NCBI RefSeq assembly: GCF_000798815.1
Contig: NZ_JTLD01000021.1
Location: 1-64,000, forward strand
Source of the DNA: Alistipes sp. ZOR0009
GTDB taxonomy: Bacteria > Bacteroidota > Bacteroidia > Bacteroidales > ZOR0009
Reading direction: 5' to 3'
DNA: 64,000 bases
Both the position numbers and the translations under genes were made by a program. Under the pieces are notes generated by a model. The model saw nothing but the letters and a program-made list of their open reading frames with translations. It ran no database searches and had not been told where the DNA came from. Of the stretch, positions 53,062 through 62,700 are shown piece by piece (position 1 is the first letter of the stretch; the number at the start of each line of letters is the position of its first letter).

Positions 53062-53604
53062 ATGGAACGTATTAAACTTCATGACAAGGTTTTCGAAGTT
53101 TCTATTCCTTCAGAAAAAATACAAGAGGCTGTAAGAAAGGTTGCCGAGCAGATTAGTCGTGATTACAATGGGGACGATTGTCCTGTTTTCTTGAGCGTGC
53201 TGAATGGTTCATTTATGTTTACCGCCGACCTGCTAAAGAATATAGAGTTCAACAGCGAGATATCTTTCACTAAGCTTTCATCATACGAAGGAACCTCAAC
53301 AACGGGCAAGGTGCACGAGTTGATCGGTATCACCAAGAGTTTAAAAGATAGGATTGTTATTGTAGTCGAGGATATTATTGATACAGGTACCACGCTTGAA
53401 AAGTTGGTGGAAATTATAGGCGCACAGCAGCCTCGTGAAGTCAAAATAGCAACGTTCCTATTTAAGCCTGAGGCTTATAAGAAGGATGTCAAAATTGACT
53501 ACATAGGAATGGAAATTCCCAATGACTTTATTGTAGGTTACGGCTTGGATTATCAAGAACTTGGTCGTAATTACAAGGACATTTACACGCTAGTATCAGA
53601 ATAA
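53062..53604 (+). CDS. hpt: Hypoxanthine phosphoribosyltransferase
   Basis: This 180-aa salvage enzyme makes IMP (or GMP) from base and PRPP. The PRPP motif is VIVVEDIIDTGTTLEKL, and VFLSVLNGSFMFTADLL and FIVGYGLDY are the other family blocks. The start at 53062 (MERIKLHDKVFEVSI) is preferred to 53011. A one-mismatch -7 box, TACCTTCG, lies at 53026-53033. adk follows after 29 bases on the same strand, so purine genes cluster here with purE. Confidence 0.95.
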   Translation: MERIKLHDKVFEVSIPSEKIQEAVRKVAEQISRDYNGDDCPVFLSVLNGSFMFTADLLKNIEFNSEISFTKLSSYEGTSTTGKVHELIGITKSLKDRIVIVVEDIIDTGTTLEKLVEIIGAQQPREVKIATFLFKPEAYKKDVKIDYIGMEIPNDFIVGYGLDYQELGRNYKDIYTLVSE

Positions 53605-53633
53605 CTTTAAAATAGTTTCGGCTTCTAATTATC

Positions 53634-54212
53634 ATGTTAAATATTGTACTCTTTGGAGCTCCTGGTGCAGGCAAAGGCACGCAGGCCGAGTTGCTCATGA
53701 AGGAATATGGACTTTTGCATCTTTCAACAGGAGAAATGCTTCGCGAAGAGATTGCCAAAGGAACAGCTGCGGGGCAGAAAGCAAAGGCTATAGAGCAGGG
53801 GAATTTTGCACCAGATGAGGTTGTTATTGAGTTGGTAACTAGTAAGATTTTAGAAAATAGAGATTCTAAAGGTTTTGTTTTTGACGGTTTTCCACGTACG
53901 ACCTCTCAGGCTGGAATCCTAGATTCCATTTTAGAATCGGTAGATTCTAATGTAACCATGATGATTTCGTTGGAGGTCGATCAGAAGGTGCTTGCAGAGC
54001 GACTTTTGAAACGTGGAGAGGAAGAAAATCGATTGGATGATAGGAATATCAGCATAATTGAGAAACGGATTGGAATTTATCACGAGCGAACAGAGGTTGT
54101 GATGGATTACTACAAGCAGGCCGGAAAGTTTTATCCGGTCTCCGGAGAGGGGACATTAGATGAGATCCTCAATCGGATTAAGGAACAAGTAATTGTGGCT
54201 ACTCAGAAGTAG
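53634..54212 (+). CDS. adk: Adenylate kinase
   Basis: This 192-aa enzyme balances ATP, ADP and AMP. The P-loop is GAPGAGKGT (residues 8-16), followed by HLSTGEMLR (AMP site) and FVFDGFPRT. The lid is short and lacks the four-Cys zinc site, so this is the short type. It follows hpt and precedes obgE, an order often seen in Bacteroidota. Confidence 0.96.
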   Translation: MLNIVLFGAPGAGKGTQAELLMKEYGLLHLSTGEMLREEIAKGTAAGQKAKAIEQGNFAPDEVVIELVTSKILENRDSKGFVFDGFPRTTSQAGILDSILESVDSNVTMMISLEVDQKVLAERLLKRGEEENRLDDRNISIIEKRIGIYHERTEVVMDYYKQAGKFYPVSGEGTLDEILNRIKEQVIVATQK

Positions 54213-54248
54213 CTTAACGGAACCTAAGTACCAGAGCTGTAATTTTTG

Positions 54249-54256
54249 TACCTTTG
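54249..54256 (+). promoter_or_regulatory. Promoter -7 box for obgE
   Basis: TACCTTTG is a perfect -7 box, 26 bases before the obgE ATG. No TTG is at the -33 distance. Confidence 0.5.
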
Positions 54257-54282
54257 CTGCTTAGGTTTGTAATATCAGCATC

Positions 54283-55272
54283 ATGCAATCTAACTTTGTA
54301 GATTACGTTAAGGTCTTTTTACGCTCGGGCAATGGAGGTGCAGGTTCGTCTCACTTTCGTCGAGAGAAGTTTGTGGAGTTCGGTGGTCCCGATGGCGGTG
54401 ATGGAGGCAAAGGAGCCAGCATCATCCTGCGTGGTAGTACCCAGCACTGGACGCTTATCCACTTAAAATATCGTAAGCATATTCATGCCGACAATGGAGA
54501 TTGTGGCCATGGGCAGCGACGTTCTGGAAAATCCGGTGAGGATATTATTCTTGACGTTCCGCTGGGAACCGTAGCAAAAGATGCTGAAACGGGCGAGATC
54601 CTGATGGAAATAACCGAGGCGGGAGAAGAAAAGGTTATTGCACCTGGTGGGATTGGCGGTTTAGGTAACTGGAACTTTAAAACGGCTACCAATCAGGCTC
54701 CGAGATATGCTCAGCCAGGAATGCCTGGAATCGAAGGATGGTTTATTCTTGAACTGAAAATTCTTGCAGATGTGGGGCTTGTTGGTTTTCCCAATGCCGG
54801 TAAGTCAACGCTACTTTCGTCGATATCTGCGGCTCGACCTAAAATTGCTGATTACGCTTTTACTACCCTAGAGCCAAGTGTTGGTATTGTGGAGTATCGT
54901 GATGATCGCTCTTTTGTAATGGCGGACATTCCGGGTATCATAGAAGGTGCTCATGAAGGACGCGGTTTGGGTCTTCGCTTTTTGCGGCATATTGAACGTA
55001 ACTCAATGCTACTTTTCTTGGTTCCTGCTGATAGCAAGGATATTCGTCAAGAGTATGATATACTCGTGAATGAGCTTAAAATGTATAATCCAGAGCTGCT
55101 CGACAAGAAGCGCATATTGGCTATTTCTAAGTCGGATATGCTTGATGAGGAGCTGATGAGTGAAATGGAGCAAGATTTGCCGAATATCCCTCATATATTC
55201 ATAAGTTCTGTGGTTGGATATCATATGATGGAACTTAAAGATATGATTTGGAATGAACTAAATACAGATTAG
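54283..55272 (+). CDS. obgE: GTPase ObgE/CgtA
   Basis: This 329-aa GTPase is involved in ribosome assembly and growth control. The N-terminal Obg domain (1-158) is glycine-rich ([29 protein letters not shown]). The G domain has G1 [10 protein letters not shown]2 [11 protein letters not shown]3 DIPGI and G4 SKSD. The C-terminal extension seen in some homologues is absent. The PAP2 gene starts three bases after the stop. Confidence 0.96.
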   Translation: MQSNFVDYVKVFLRSGNGGAGSSHFRREKFVEFGGPDGGDGGKGASIILRGSTQHWTLIHLKYRKHIHADNGDCGHGQRRSGKSGEDIILDVPLGTVAKDAETGEILMEITEAGEEKVIAPGGIGGLGNWNFKTATNQAPRYAQPGMPGIEGWFILELKILADVGLVGFPNAGKSTLLSSISAARPKIADYAFTTLEPSVGIVEYRDDRSFVMADIPGIIEGAHEGRGLGLRFLRHIERNSMLLFLVPADSKDIRQEYDILVNELKMYNPELLDKKRILAISKSDMLDEELMSEMEQDLPNIPHIFISSVVGYHMMELKDMIWNELNTD

Positions 55273-55275
55273 AAA

Positions 55276-55857
55276 ATGGAATGGCTGCTTGGAATTGATA
55301 CGAAGATACTTTATTTTATAAATGGACTTAATACTCCTTTTCTGGATGAGGTTATGTGGATAATATCAAAGCCGATGCTATCCATTCCTATCTACTTGTT
55401 TTTTATTTACCTGTTTTATACGCTCGATGGGAAGAACTTCTGGAAACCTCTTTTAGCCGTTGTTTTGGTGGTTACTTTGGCTGATAGAATATCGGTAGAG
55501 TGCTTTAAAGATGTTGTTTGCCGGCTGCGTCCGAGCCATACAGAAGGTATTTTAGAAAATCTGCACTTCTACGTTAAATCCAACGGGCAGGCGTATCAGG
55601 GAGGACTTTACGGTTTTGTATCGTCTCATGCTGCCAATACCTTTGGAGTTGCCGTATTTATGATGCTGTATGCAAAGCGAAAGTACGTTACTGCAATCGC
55701 ACTTGTTTGGGCTTCTGTAGTCTCTTTGAGTCGTGTGTATCTTGGGGTTCATTTTCCAACTGATATTTTGGCCGGTGGAGCGTTGGGTGCTCTACTTGGT
55801 TGGTTCGTTTTTTGGGGCTATAAAAAGCTGTCTAAGAAATATGGCTGGGTGAACTAA
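55276..55857 (+). CDS. PAP2-family membrane phosphatase
   Basis: This 193-aa inner-membrane protein has five or six membrane segments. PAP2 motifs are K78-X6-R85-P, SSH at 116-118 (in place of PSGH, with the active His kept) and S152-R153-X5-H159-X3-D163. This pattern fits phosphatases of undecaprenyl diphosphate or lipid A of Bacteroidota. All catalytic residues are present, unlike the protein at 2578. It is directly coupled to obgE. Confidence 0.9.
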   Translation: MEWLLGIDTKILYFINGLNTPFLDEVMWIISKPMLSIPIYLFFIYLFYTLDGKNFWKPLLAVVLVVTLADRISVECFKDVVCRLRPSHTEGILENLHFYVKSNGQAYQGGLYGFVSSHAANTFGVAVFMMLYAKRKYVTAIALVWASVVSLSRVYLGVHFPTDILAGGALGALLGWFVFWGYKKLSKKYGWVN

Positions 55858-55871
55858 GCCCAGCCTTTTTT
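55843..55871 (+). terminator. Terminator after the PAP2 gene
   Basis: A 7-bp stem GGCTGGG / CCCAGCC with a 9-base loop overlaps the stop codon and is followed by TTTTTT. Confidence 0.8.
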
Positions 55872-55893
55872 GTTTGATGCTAAAATTGTAGTT

Positions 55894-56850
55894 ATGATAT
55901 GTATCAACTTAGCATCAACTAACCCATATTTTAATCTGGCTGCCGAGGAATATCTGCTAAAAAACTATACAGATGATGTGTTGATGATCTGGCAGAGCGT
56001 TCCTTCCGTTATTGTAGGGAAGCATCAGAATATGATGGCCGAAATAAACTATCCCTACATTCTTAAGAATGGTATTCCTGTAATTCGACGCCTTTCTGGT
56101 GGAGGTACCGTATTTCACGACCTCGGTAATGTAAACTTTACGTATATAGCTAATGGCAAAGAGGGGCATATTGTCGATTTTAAGCGCTTCACTCAGCCAA
56201 TCGTCGACTTTTTAAATTCGTATAAGGTACCTGCCGTTTTATCGGGGCGTAACGATATTTTGGTCGATGGGCTTAAATTTTCGGGGAATGCTGAGCACGT
56301 TTATAAGCAGCGGGTTCTACATCACGGAACAATTCTTTTTTCGTCGAACCTCGAAATGTTAAAGCAGGGTATAACTCGTGTTGGAGGTGTATATTCTGAT
56401 AGCTCTGTAAAAAGTTTTAGAAGTAAGGTGGCAAACCTTGCTCCTTATTTTCGACCTCAGATAGATGTAGATACTTTCCGATCGTTGCTTTTCTCGTACC
56501 TAAAGGAAAGGCATTTTAGCGATAGCCACTTTTTTAGTGATGTAGAGATGGTGCAAATTCAGAGGCTGGCGGATGAAAAGTATAGTACATGGGAGTGGAA
56601 TTTTGGCTATTCACCCGACTATTCATTCAATTCTGGAGATGGTTCTTTGATGAAAATCCATTTTTTTGTAAAAAAAGGGCGCATCGACGATATTAAAATC
56701 AGCAGTTCTGATGCTAATTTTTCGGATGTAATAATAGAGAGCTTGCGCGGCCTACCTCACGATGATTTCAAATCAATATCCCAAATTCTTGTTTCAAATT
56801 GTAATGATGGCTTGAAAGAATCCGATATAATAGCAGATTGGATTTACTAG
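55894..56850 (+). CDS. lplA: Lipoate-protein ligase
   Basis: This 318-aa enzyme activates free lipoate with ATP and attaches it to lipoyl domains. The signature is RRLSGGGTVFHDLGNVNFTY, and the active-site Lys region is GRNDILVDGLKFSGNA, followed by HHGTILF. A C-terminal accessory domain (about 240-318) is present. The start at 55894 (MICINLASTNPYFNLAAEE) is chosen over 55870 because it fits the family and lies beyond the terminator. With lipA and lipB in this window the cell can both make and scavenge lipoate. Confidence 0.92.
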   Translation: MICINLASTNPYFNLAAEEYLLKNYTDDVLMIWQSVPSVIVGKHQNMMAEINYPYILKNGIPVIRRLSGGGTVFHDLGNVNFTYIANGKEGHIVDFKRFTQPIVDFLNSYKVPAVLSGRNDILVDGLKFSGNAEHVYKQRVLHHGTILFSSNLEMLKQGITRVGGVYSDSSVKSFRSKVANLAPYFRPQIDVDTFRSLLFSYLKERHFSDSHFFSDVEMVQIQRLADEKYSTWEWNFGYSPDYSFNSGDGSLMKIHFFVKKGRIDDIKISSSDANFSDVIIESLRGLPHDDFKSISQILVSNCNDGLKESDIIADWIY

Positions 56851-57152
56851 TTTGACTTTTTTGTTAAGTGAAAGTTTGCTGCTTGTGATGTTAAATCACT
56901 TATATTTAACGTAATTCTGAAGTGATGTTAGAATAATATTTTATATTTTGTTAATCGAATTTATCTATTAGTTAGTAGTACATATGATCCAAGCCATGCA
57001 TTCCCTATGGCTTGCCTACAGTGCACCATTGATATTGAACACTACACTTAGCAGCTCCCGACAAAAGCTGTTAGCATGATGGAATAAAGCCTCAACGTTG
57101 TCTACAAGAGGAAAATATATATACCAGATGTAGAATTAAAAATTGTGGTAGT
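56851..57152. promoter_or_regulatory. Intergenic leader of the glycogen cluster with inverted repeats
   Basis: This 302-base gap contains TAAGTGA...TCACTTA, AAGCCAT...ATGGCTT and AGCAGCT...AGCTGTT inverted repeats within about 200 bases. There is no open frame. No recognised riboswitch consensus or full promoter is visible. A structured leader controlling the glycogen genes is possible, but this is inferred only from the repeats. Confidence 0.35.
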
Positions 57153-58430
57153 ATGAAGGTGTTAATGTTCGGGTGGGAATTTCCTCCACATATCACAGGA
57201 GGACTAGGTACTGCCTGTTATGGAATGACTAGGAGCCTTTCACGTAAGAACGTGGAGACAATTTTTGTAGTTCCTAAGGTTTATGGTGACGAGGATAAAG
57301 ACGCTGCACGTATTATAGGTGCCGATGGTTATCAAATTAGCGAGCAGATTTTGGATAAAGAATTCCGGGAAAAGGTTTTAAAAATTAGTATTGATTCCAA
57401 TCTTATTCCTTACGTATATCCAGATGGACCTGTTTTTACAGAACAGCAAGATTTGGAAGTAAAGCTCAATGCTATTCGGGATCAAGCCTCCTCTTTCCAC
57501 TTTTCGGGGACTTATGGTGCTAACTTATATGAGGAGGTGAATCGTTTTGCTTTTATTGCAGGGATCATTGGTGCTGAATATAAATTTGATGTTATCCATG
57601 CTCACGATTGGTTAACATTTCAGGCAGGTGTTGCTGCCAAGCACATATCCGGAAAACCGCTCATAGTGCATGTTCATGCAACAGAATTCGATCGTTCGGG
57701 AGAGAATGTAAACAAGCATGTTTTTTCGATTGAAAAGTTGGGTATGACAGAAGCCGACATGGTGGTTTGTGTCAGTAACCTCACCCGTAATATTGTAATT
57801 AGCCGTTACGGTATTAATCCCAAAAAAGTAAAGGTGGTGCATAATGGTGTCGATTTTAAGCCGAGTAAGCTCTCCATGGTCGAAAAGCAAAAAACGGTAC
57901 CAGAAAAGGTCGTAACCTTTATGGGGCGGATAACCTACCAAAAAGGGCCTGACTATTTTGTGGAAGCGGCCTATAAAATTCTAGAGAGAACTTCTAATGT
58001 TCGGTTTGTTATGGCAGGCGATGGCGATATGCTTAAGCATTGCATTATGCGTGTTGGTAAGCTGCGCATGGGCGATAAGTTTCACTTTACTGGTTTTTTA
58101 AAAGGATCAGATGTTGAGCGAATGTTGGCTAATACAGACGTATTTGTAATGCCATCGGTTTCGGAACCTTTTGGTATTGCACCCCTCGAAGCAATGCGAT
58201 CAAAAGTTCCTGTTATAATTTCCAAACAATCTGGGGTTTCAGAGGTTTTAGATTATGCATTAAAGGTTGATTTCTGGGATGTCGATGCTTTGGCTGATGC
58301 AATTTATGGATTGGTAACCTATCCTGCTCTATCACAACTTCTGAAGCAAGAAGGCTACCTTGAAGCTTCAGATTTGAAGTGGGATAAGGTTGCAGACAAC
58401 TTAATTCGTTGCTACAAAGCTTTAGTATAA
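57153..58430 (+). CDS. Glycosyltransferase, GT4-like with glycogen-synthase-type N-terminus
   Basis: This 425-aa glycosyltransferase of the GT-B fold starts MLMFGWEFPPHITGGLGTACYGM-like, with the GG loop of ADP/UDP-glucose-using enzymes. The C-terminal half carries FMGRITYQKGPDYFVEA, VMAGDGD and the donor-site block MPSVSEPFGIAPLEAMRSKVPVI (E in SEPFGI). It is the first gene of the glycogen cluster, 28 bases before the GH57 gene. It probably adds glucose to an alpha-glucan or primes it. Confidence 0.88.
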   Translation: MKVLMFGWEFPPHITGGLGTACYGMTRSLSRKNVETIFVVPKVYGDEDKDAARIIGADGYQISEQILDKEFREKVLKISIDSNLIPYVYPDGPVFTEQQDLEVKLNAIRDQASSFHFSGTYGANLYEEVNRFAFIAGIIGAEYKFDVIHAHDWLTFQAGVAAKHISGKPLIVHVHATEFDRSGENVNKHVFSIEKLGMTEADMVVCVSNLTRNIVISRYGINPKKVKVVHNGVDFKPSKLSMVEKQKTVPEKVVTFMGRITYQKGPDYFVEAAYKILERTSNVRFVMAGDGDMLKHCIMRVGKLRMGDKFHFTGFLKGSDVERMLANTDVFVMPSVSEPFGIAPLEAMRSKVPVIISKQSGVSEVLDYALKVDFWDVDALADAIYGLVTYPALSQLLKQEGYLEASDLKWDKVADNLIRCYKALV

Positions 58431-58458
58431 CATTCTTCCATTTTTTTAATCACTGATA

Positions 58459-59739
58459 ATGAAAAATATTTGCTTTTACTTTCAGGTTCATCAGCCTTTT
58501 CGGTTAAAACGGTATAGGTTTTTTGATATTGGTAAGGATGTCAGCTACTTTGACGACTCTGCAAACAGGAGTATAATGAACAAGGTTGCAGAGAAATGCT
58601 ATTTGCCAATGAATTTGCTGCTGCTTAAGCTAATCAAAAAGCATAAGGGTGAATTTAAGGTTGCATTTTCTATTTCTGGAACTGCTATCGAGCAGATGGA
58701 ATTGTATGCACCAAAAGTTTTGGATTCGTTTAAAGAGCTTGCTAAAACTGGATGCGTTGAGTTTTTGGCTGAGACATACTACCACTCCTTATCTTCTATA
58801 TCGGATACTGAAGTTTTCGAAGATCAGGTTCTTAAGCATAAGCAAAAAGTTGAGTTCCTGTTTGGGCAAGTGCCAACGGTATTTCGCAATACGGAGCTCA
58901 TTTACTCCGACTTAATTGGTGCAAGGGTTGGCAAAATGGGCTTTAAGGGGATGCTGGCCGAAGGGGTAGATGGCATCTTAGGAAAAAGAAGCCCCAACGT
59001 ACTTTATGTAAATCCCTTTATGCCTTCACTGAAGCTGCTGCTCCGGAACTATCGCTTAAGCGATGACATCGCCTTCCGCTTTTCGAATCAAGGATGGGCT
59101 GAGTGGCCTTTAACTGTAGAGAAATATTTGAAATGGTTGAAGGAGACGGCTATAACCGACCAGGTTGTTAACATCTTTATGGATTACGAAACGTTTGGAG
59201 AACATCAGTGGGCGTCAACCGGCATTTTTAATTTTATGGAGATGTTGCCCGCCGCAATACTTAAATCTAAGGAATTCAATTTTGCTACTCCATCCGAAAT
59301 CGTAGAATCTCTCACACCTGTCGATGCCATTAGTGTTCAAACCAATGTTTCGTGGGCTGATGTAGAGCGAGACCTTTCTGCGTGGCTAGGAAATGGGATG
59401 CAGGATAATGCTTTTGAAAAGATATTTTCATTGTCGGCAGCCGTTGATAAGCTTGCTGACGATAGCTTAAAGAGCATTTGGGGAAAGTTGCAGACCAGCG
59501 ATCATTTTTACTACATGTGCATTAAGTGGTTGGCCGATGGTGATGTGCATAAGTATTTCAACCACTACAGTTCTCCTTATGAGGCGTTTATTACCTATAT
59601 GAATGTGGTAAGTGATTTTGAGATGCATGTAAATAGGGGTTTAGAATTACAGAATAAGGTGCAGGTTAGCCTGCAAAAAGATATGGTTGAGGAGAAGAGT
59701 TCTGCTCAGCCTACCGATCCAATGTGTTACTTAGGTTAA
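58459..59739 (+). CDS. GH57 alpha-amylase family protein
   Basis: This 426-aa protein has a GH57 (beta/alpha)7 barrel. Motif 1 is YFQVHQPF (H11), the predicted nucleophile is E146 (FRNTELIYS) and the predicted acid is D242 (FMDYETFGEHQW). The family includes alpha-amylases and 4-alpha-glucanotransferases acting on alpha-glucans. It has no signal peptide, so it acts in the cytoplasm on glycogen. It is 12 bases upstream of the synthase-phosphorylase fusion gene. Confidence 0.9.
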   Translation: MKNICFYFQVHQPFRLKRYRFFDIGKDVSYFDDSANRSIMNKVAEKCYLPMNLLLLKLIKKHKGEFKVAFSISGTAIEQMELYAPKVLDSFKELAKTGCVEFLAETYYHSLSSISDTEVFEDQVLKHKQKVEFLFGQVPTVFRNTELIYSDLIGARVGKMGFKGMLAEGVDGILGKRSPNVLYVNPFMPSLKLLLRNYRLSDDIAFRFSNQGWAEWPLTVEKYLKWLKETAITDQVVNIFMDYETFGEHQWASTGIFNFMEMLPAAILKSKEFNFATPSEIVESLTPVDAISVQTNVSWADVERDLSAWLGNGMQDNAFEKIFSLSAAVDKLADDSLKSIWGKLQTSDHFYYMCIKWLADGDVHKYFNHYSSPYEAFITYMNVVSDFEMHVNRGLELQNKVQVSLQKDMVEEKSSAQPTDPMCYLG

Positions 59740-59751
59740 AATGTTTACGAT

Positions 59752-62700
59752 ATGAGCATAGCTAACGACATCGTGCCTTCCTACCTTTTTGAGGTTGGTT
59801 GGGAGGTTTGCAACAAAATTGGGGGGATTCATACTGTAATAGCAACAAAAGCTCTCCAGATTTCGGAAGTATTACCAGGTCGGCATATCTGCATAGGGCC
59901 TGATGTTTATAAAGATACAACAGACAATCCCGAGTTCTTAGAAGATAAGGAGCTTTTTAGAGGATGGCGAGAGCGACTTTTTCATGAGGGGTTGCGAATC
60001 CGTGTCGGTAGGTGGAATATTCCTGGGTATCCAATAGTCTTTTTGGTGGATACATCATCTTACATATCTAAAAAGGATGAGCTGCTAAAGTGGTACTGGG
60101 AACAGTTTAACCTAGACTCATTGACTGGGCAGTGGGACTATATCGAGCCAGTTCTTTTTGGATTTTCGGCAGGACGTGTGATCGAAAGCTTCTATCACTA
60201 TACCCTTACAGGCGATAACAAGGTGGTTGCTCACTTTCATGAGTGGATGACAGGAACTGGGCTGCTTTACTTAAAGGCTCAAATGCCTTTGATATCTACA
60301 ATCTTTACAACTCACGCAACTGTGCTGGGGCGTTGTTTGGCTGGTGCTAGCATGCCTCTCTATGAAAGTATGCTCAGTGTTAATCCGGATCTTGCTGCTC
60401 GCGATCATAACGTTCAGGCAAAGCATTCTCTTGAAAAAACAGCGGCAAATGAGGCAGATGTTTTTACTACTGTAAGCAGCATCACGGCAAAGGAGTGTTC
60501 CCACTTTTTGAATAAAACGGTGGATTTAATTACCCCAAATGGGTTTGATTCTTCCATTGTACCAGGGGTGAACGATCTTAAGCTGAAAAGAATTGAGGCT
60601 CGAATTGCGATGTTAGAAGTCGCAGAGGCTCTGCTTGCTCGTCCAGTTGCTCAGGATTGCATTATATTGGGAACTTCTGGTCGATACGAGTTTAAAAATA
60701 AGGGATTAGATGTTTTTATCGATTCGCTAGGATTGCTAAATAAGGACGAGGAGCTAAAGAAGGAGGTGCTTGCGTTCTTTTTTGTTCCCGCAAATCAGCA
60801 TGGCCCCAGAAAAGATTTGGTAAAAAACTTACACGATAAGAATATTGCCGATGCCGTCACTTTACAGGATCCTTTTTTAACCCATTACTTGGTCGAGCCG
60901 AGCATCGATCCTGTTCTGAATAAAATTAGGCAGGCTGGATTGGGGAATGGAGAGTCGGATAAGGTGAAGGTGTTCTTTGTTCCCAGCTACTTAAACGGGA
61001 ATGACGGTATCTTTAATAAAAAGTATTACGAGCTACTGGTTGGTCTTGATGCAAGTGTTTTCGCCTCCTACTATGAGCCTTGGGGGTATACACCTCAGGA
61101 AAGTTTGGCTTTCCATGTGCCTACATTTACCACCTCGCTAGCCGGGTTTGGTAATTGGATGGAGGTTCATGGCTATACAAACAAGGGGTTAGAGGTTATT
61201 CCTCGTACCGATAGCAACTACCCAGATGTTGTAGAGAACATTAAAAAGACCATTCTCAACTTTACAACGGTAGAGGTTAAACAGTTTGAGAAGCTGAGAG
61301 TGGAGGCCGGAACCCTAGCTGCTCAGACGCAATGGCGATCGTTTGTGAAGTACTATCAAAAGGCCTACTCACAAGCAATCAATAAGTCTTTTGGTAGAAC
61401 TAATAGGCAAGTAGGTATGGATAAGAGCGACTTGATTTCGTTTATAGATAAAGCTCAAGAATTGAGCAAGCCTCGTTGGTCGAAAGTATTTGTTCAGAAG
61501 AATGTGCCTGAGCGGCTCAAGCCTCTTGAGGAGATTTCGAGAAACTACTGGTGGTCTTGGTCGTATGCTGCTCAAGATTTATACAAGGAGATTGATCCTG
61601 ATCTTTGGGAAAGCTGCGGAAAGAATCCTGTTGACTTCTTGAACCAGCTAAGCTTCTTGAAGTACAGGGCGCTTGAAACCGATAGTGACTTTCTCTCTCG
61701 CCTGAACTCTGTTTACTCCGATTTTAAGTCGTATATCGAAAAGAAAGAAAAGAATGGCTACAAGGTTGCCTACTTTAGCATGGAGTATGGTATCGATCGT
61801 TCCTTAAAAATCTATTCGGGTGGATTGGGCGTGCTTGCTGGCGACTATTTGAAGGAAGCTAGCGATCAGAATGCTGGAATAGTTGCCGTAGGTTTGCTCT
61901 ATCGGTATGGCTATTTTGCTCAGCAGCTATCCTCTACGGGTCAGCAAATATCGCTTCATGATGCCCAGGACTTTTCCAAGTTGGCCATTACTCAGGTAAA
62001 AGATTGCGATGGCTCTCCGTTAACTATATCGCTACCACTTCCTGGACGACGGCTATTTGCTCGGGTATGGCGGGCTGACGTTGGCCGTACAGAACTTTAT
62101 TTGTTGGATTCGGACTATGAGGCAAACCTTCCTGAAGATAGAACGATAACCCATCAGCTTTATGGTGGAGATTGGGAGAATAGGCTAAAGCAGGAGGTTT
62201 TACTGGGCATTGGAGGTATTCGTGCTTTAAAGAGAATGGGCATAAATCCGAATATTTACCATTGCAACGAAGGGCATGCGGCATTTATTGGTTTGGAGCG
62301 TATGGTAAACTACATCGAAGATGAGAAGCTATCCTACGCCGAGGCTATAGAGGTTGTTCGTTCCTCTTCCATATTTACTACGCATACTCCTGTTCCTGCA
62401 GGGCACGATGCTTTCCCTGAAGAGATGTTACGTCCTTACTTAAGCTACCTTCCTGCTCGGTTGAAAATTTCGTGGGAGCAGCTCCTTCGTTTGGGTGATT
62501 TGAAGGCTAGCAATCCGGCTGAAAAGTTTTCGATGAGCATGCTTGCCGCCAACCTCTCTCAGGAGATTAACGGCGTTAGTATGCTGCATGGAGAGGTTAG
62601 CCGAGATATCTTTAAGAAGCTGTATAACGGCTATATGCCATCTGAACTGCATATTGGTTATGTAACAAATGGAGTGCACTATCCAACTTGGGCATCTAAG

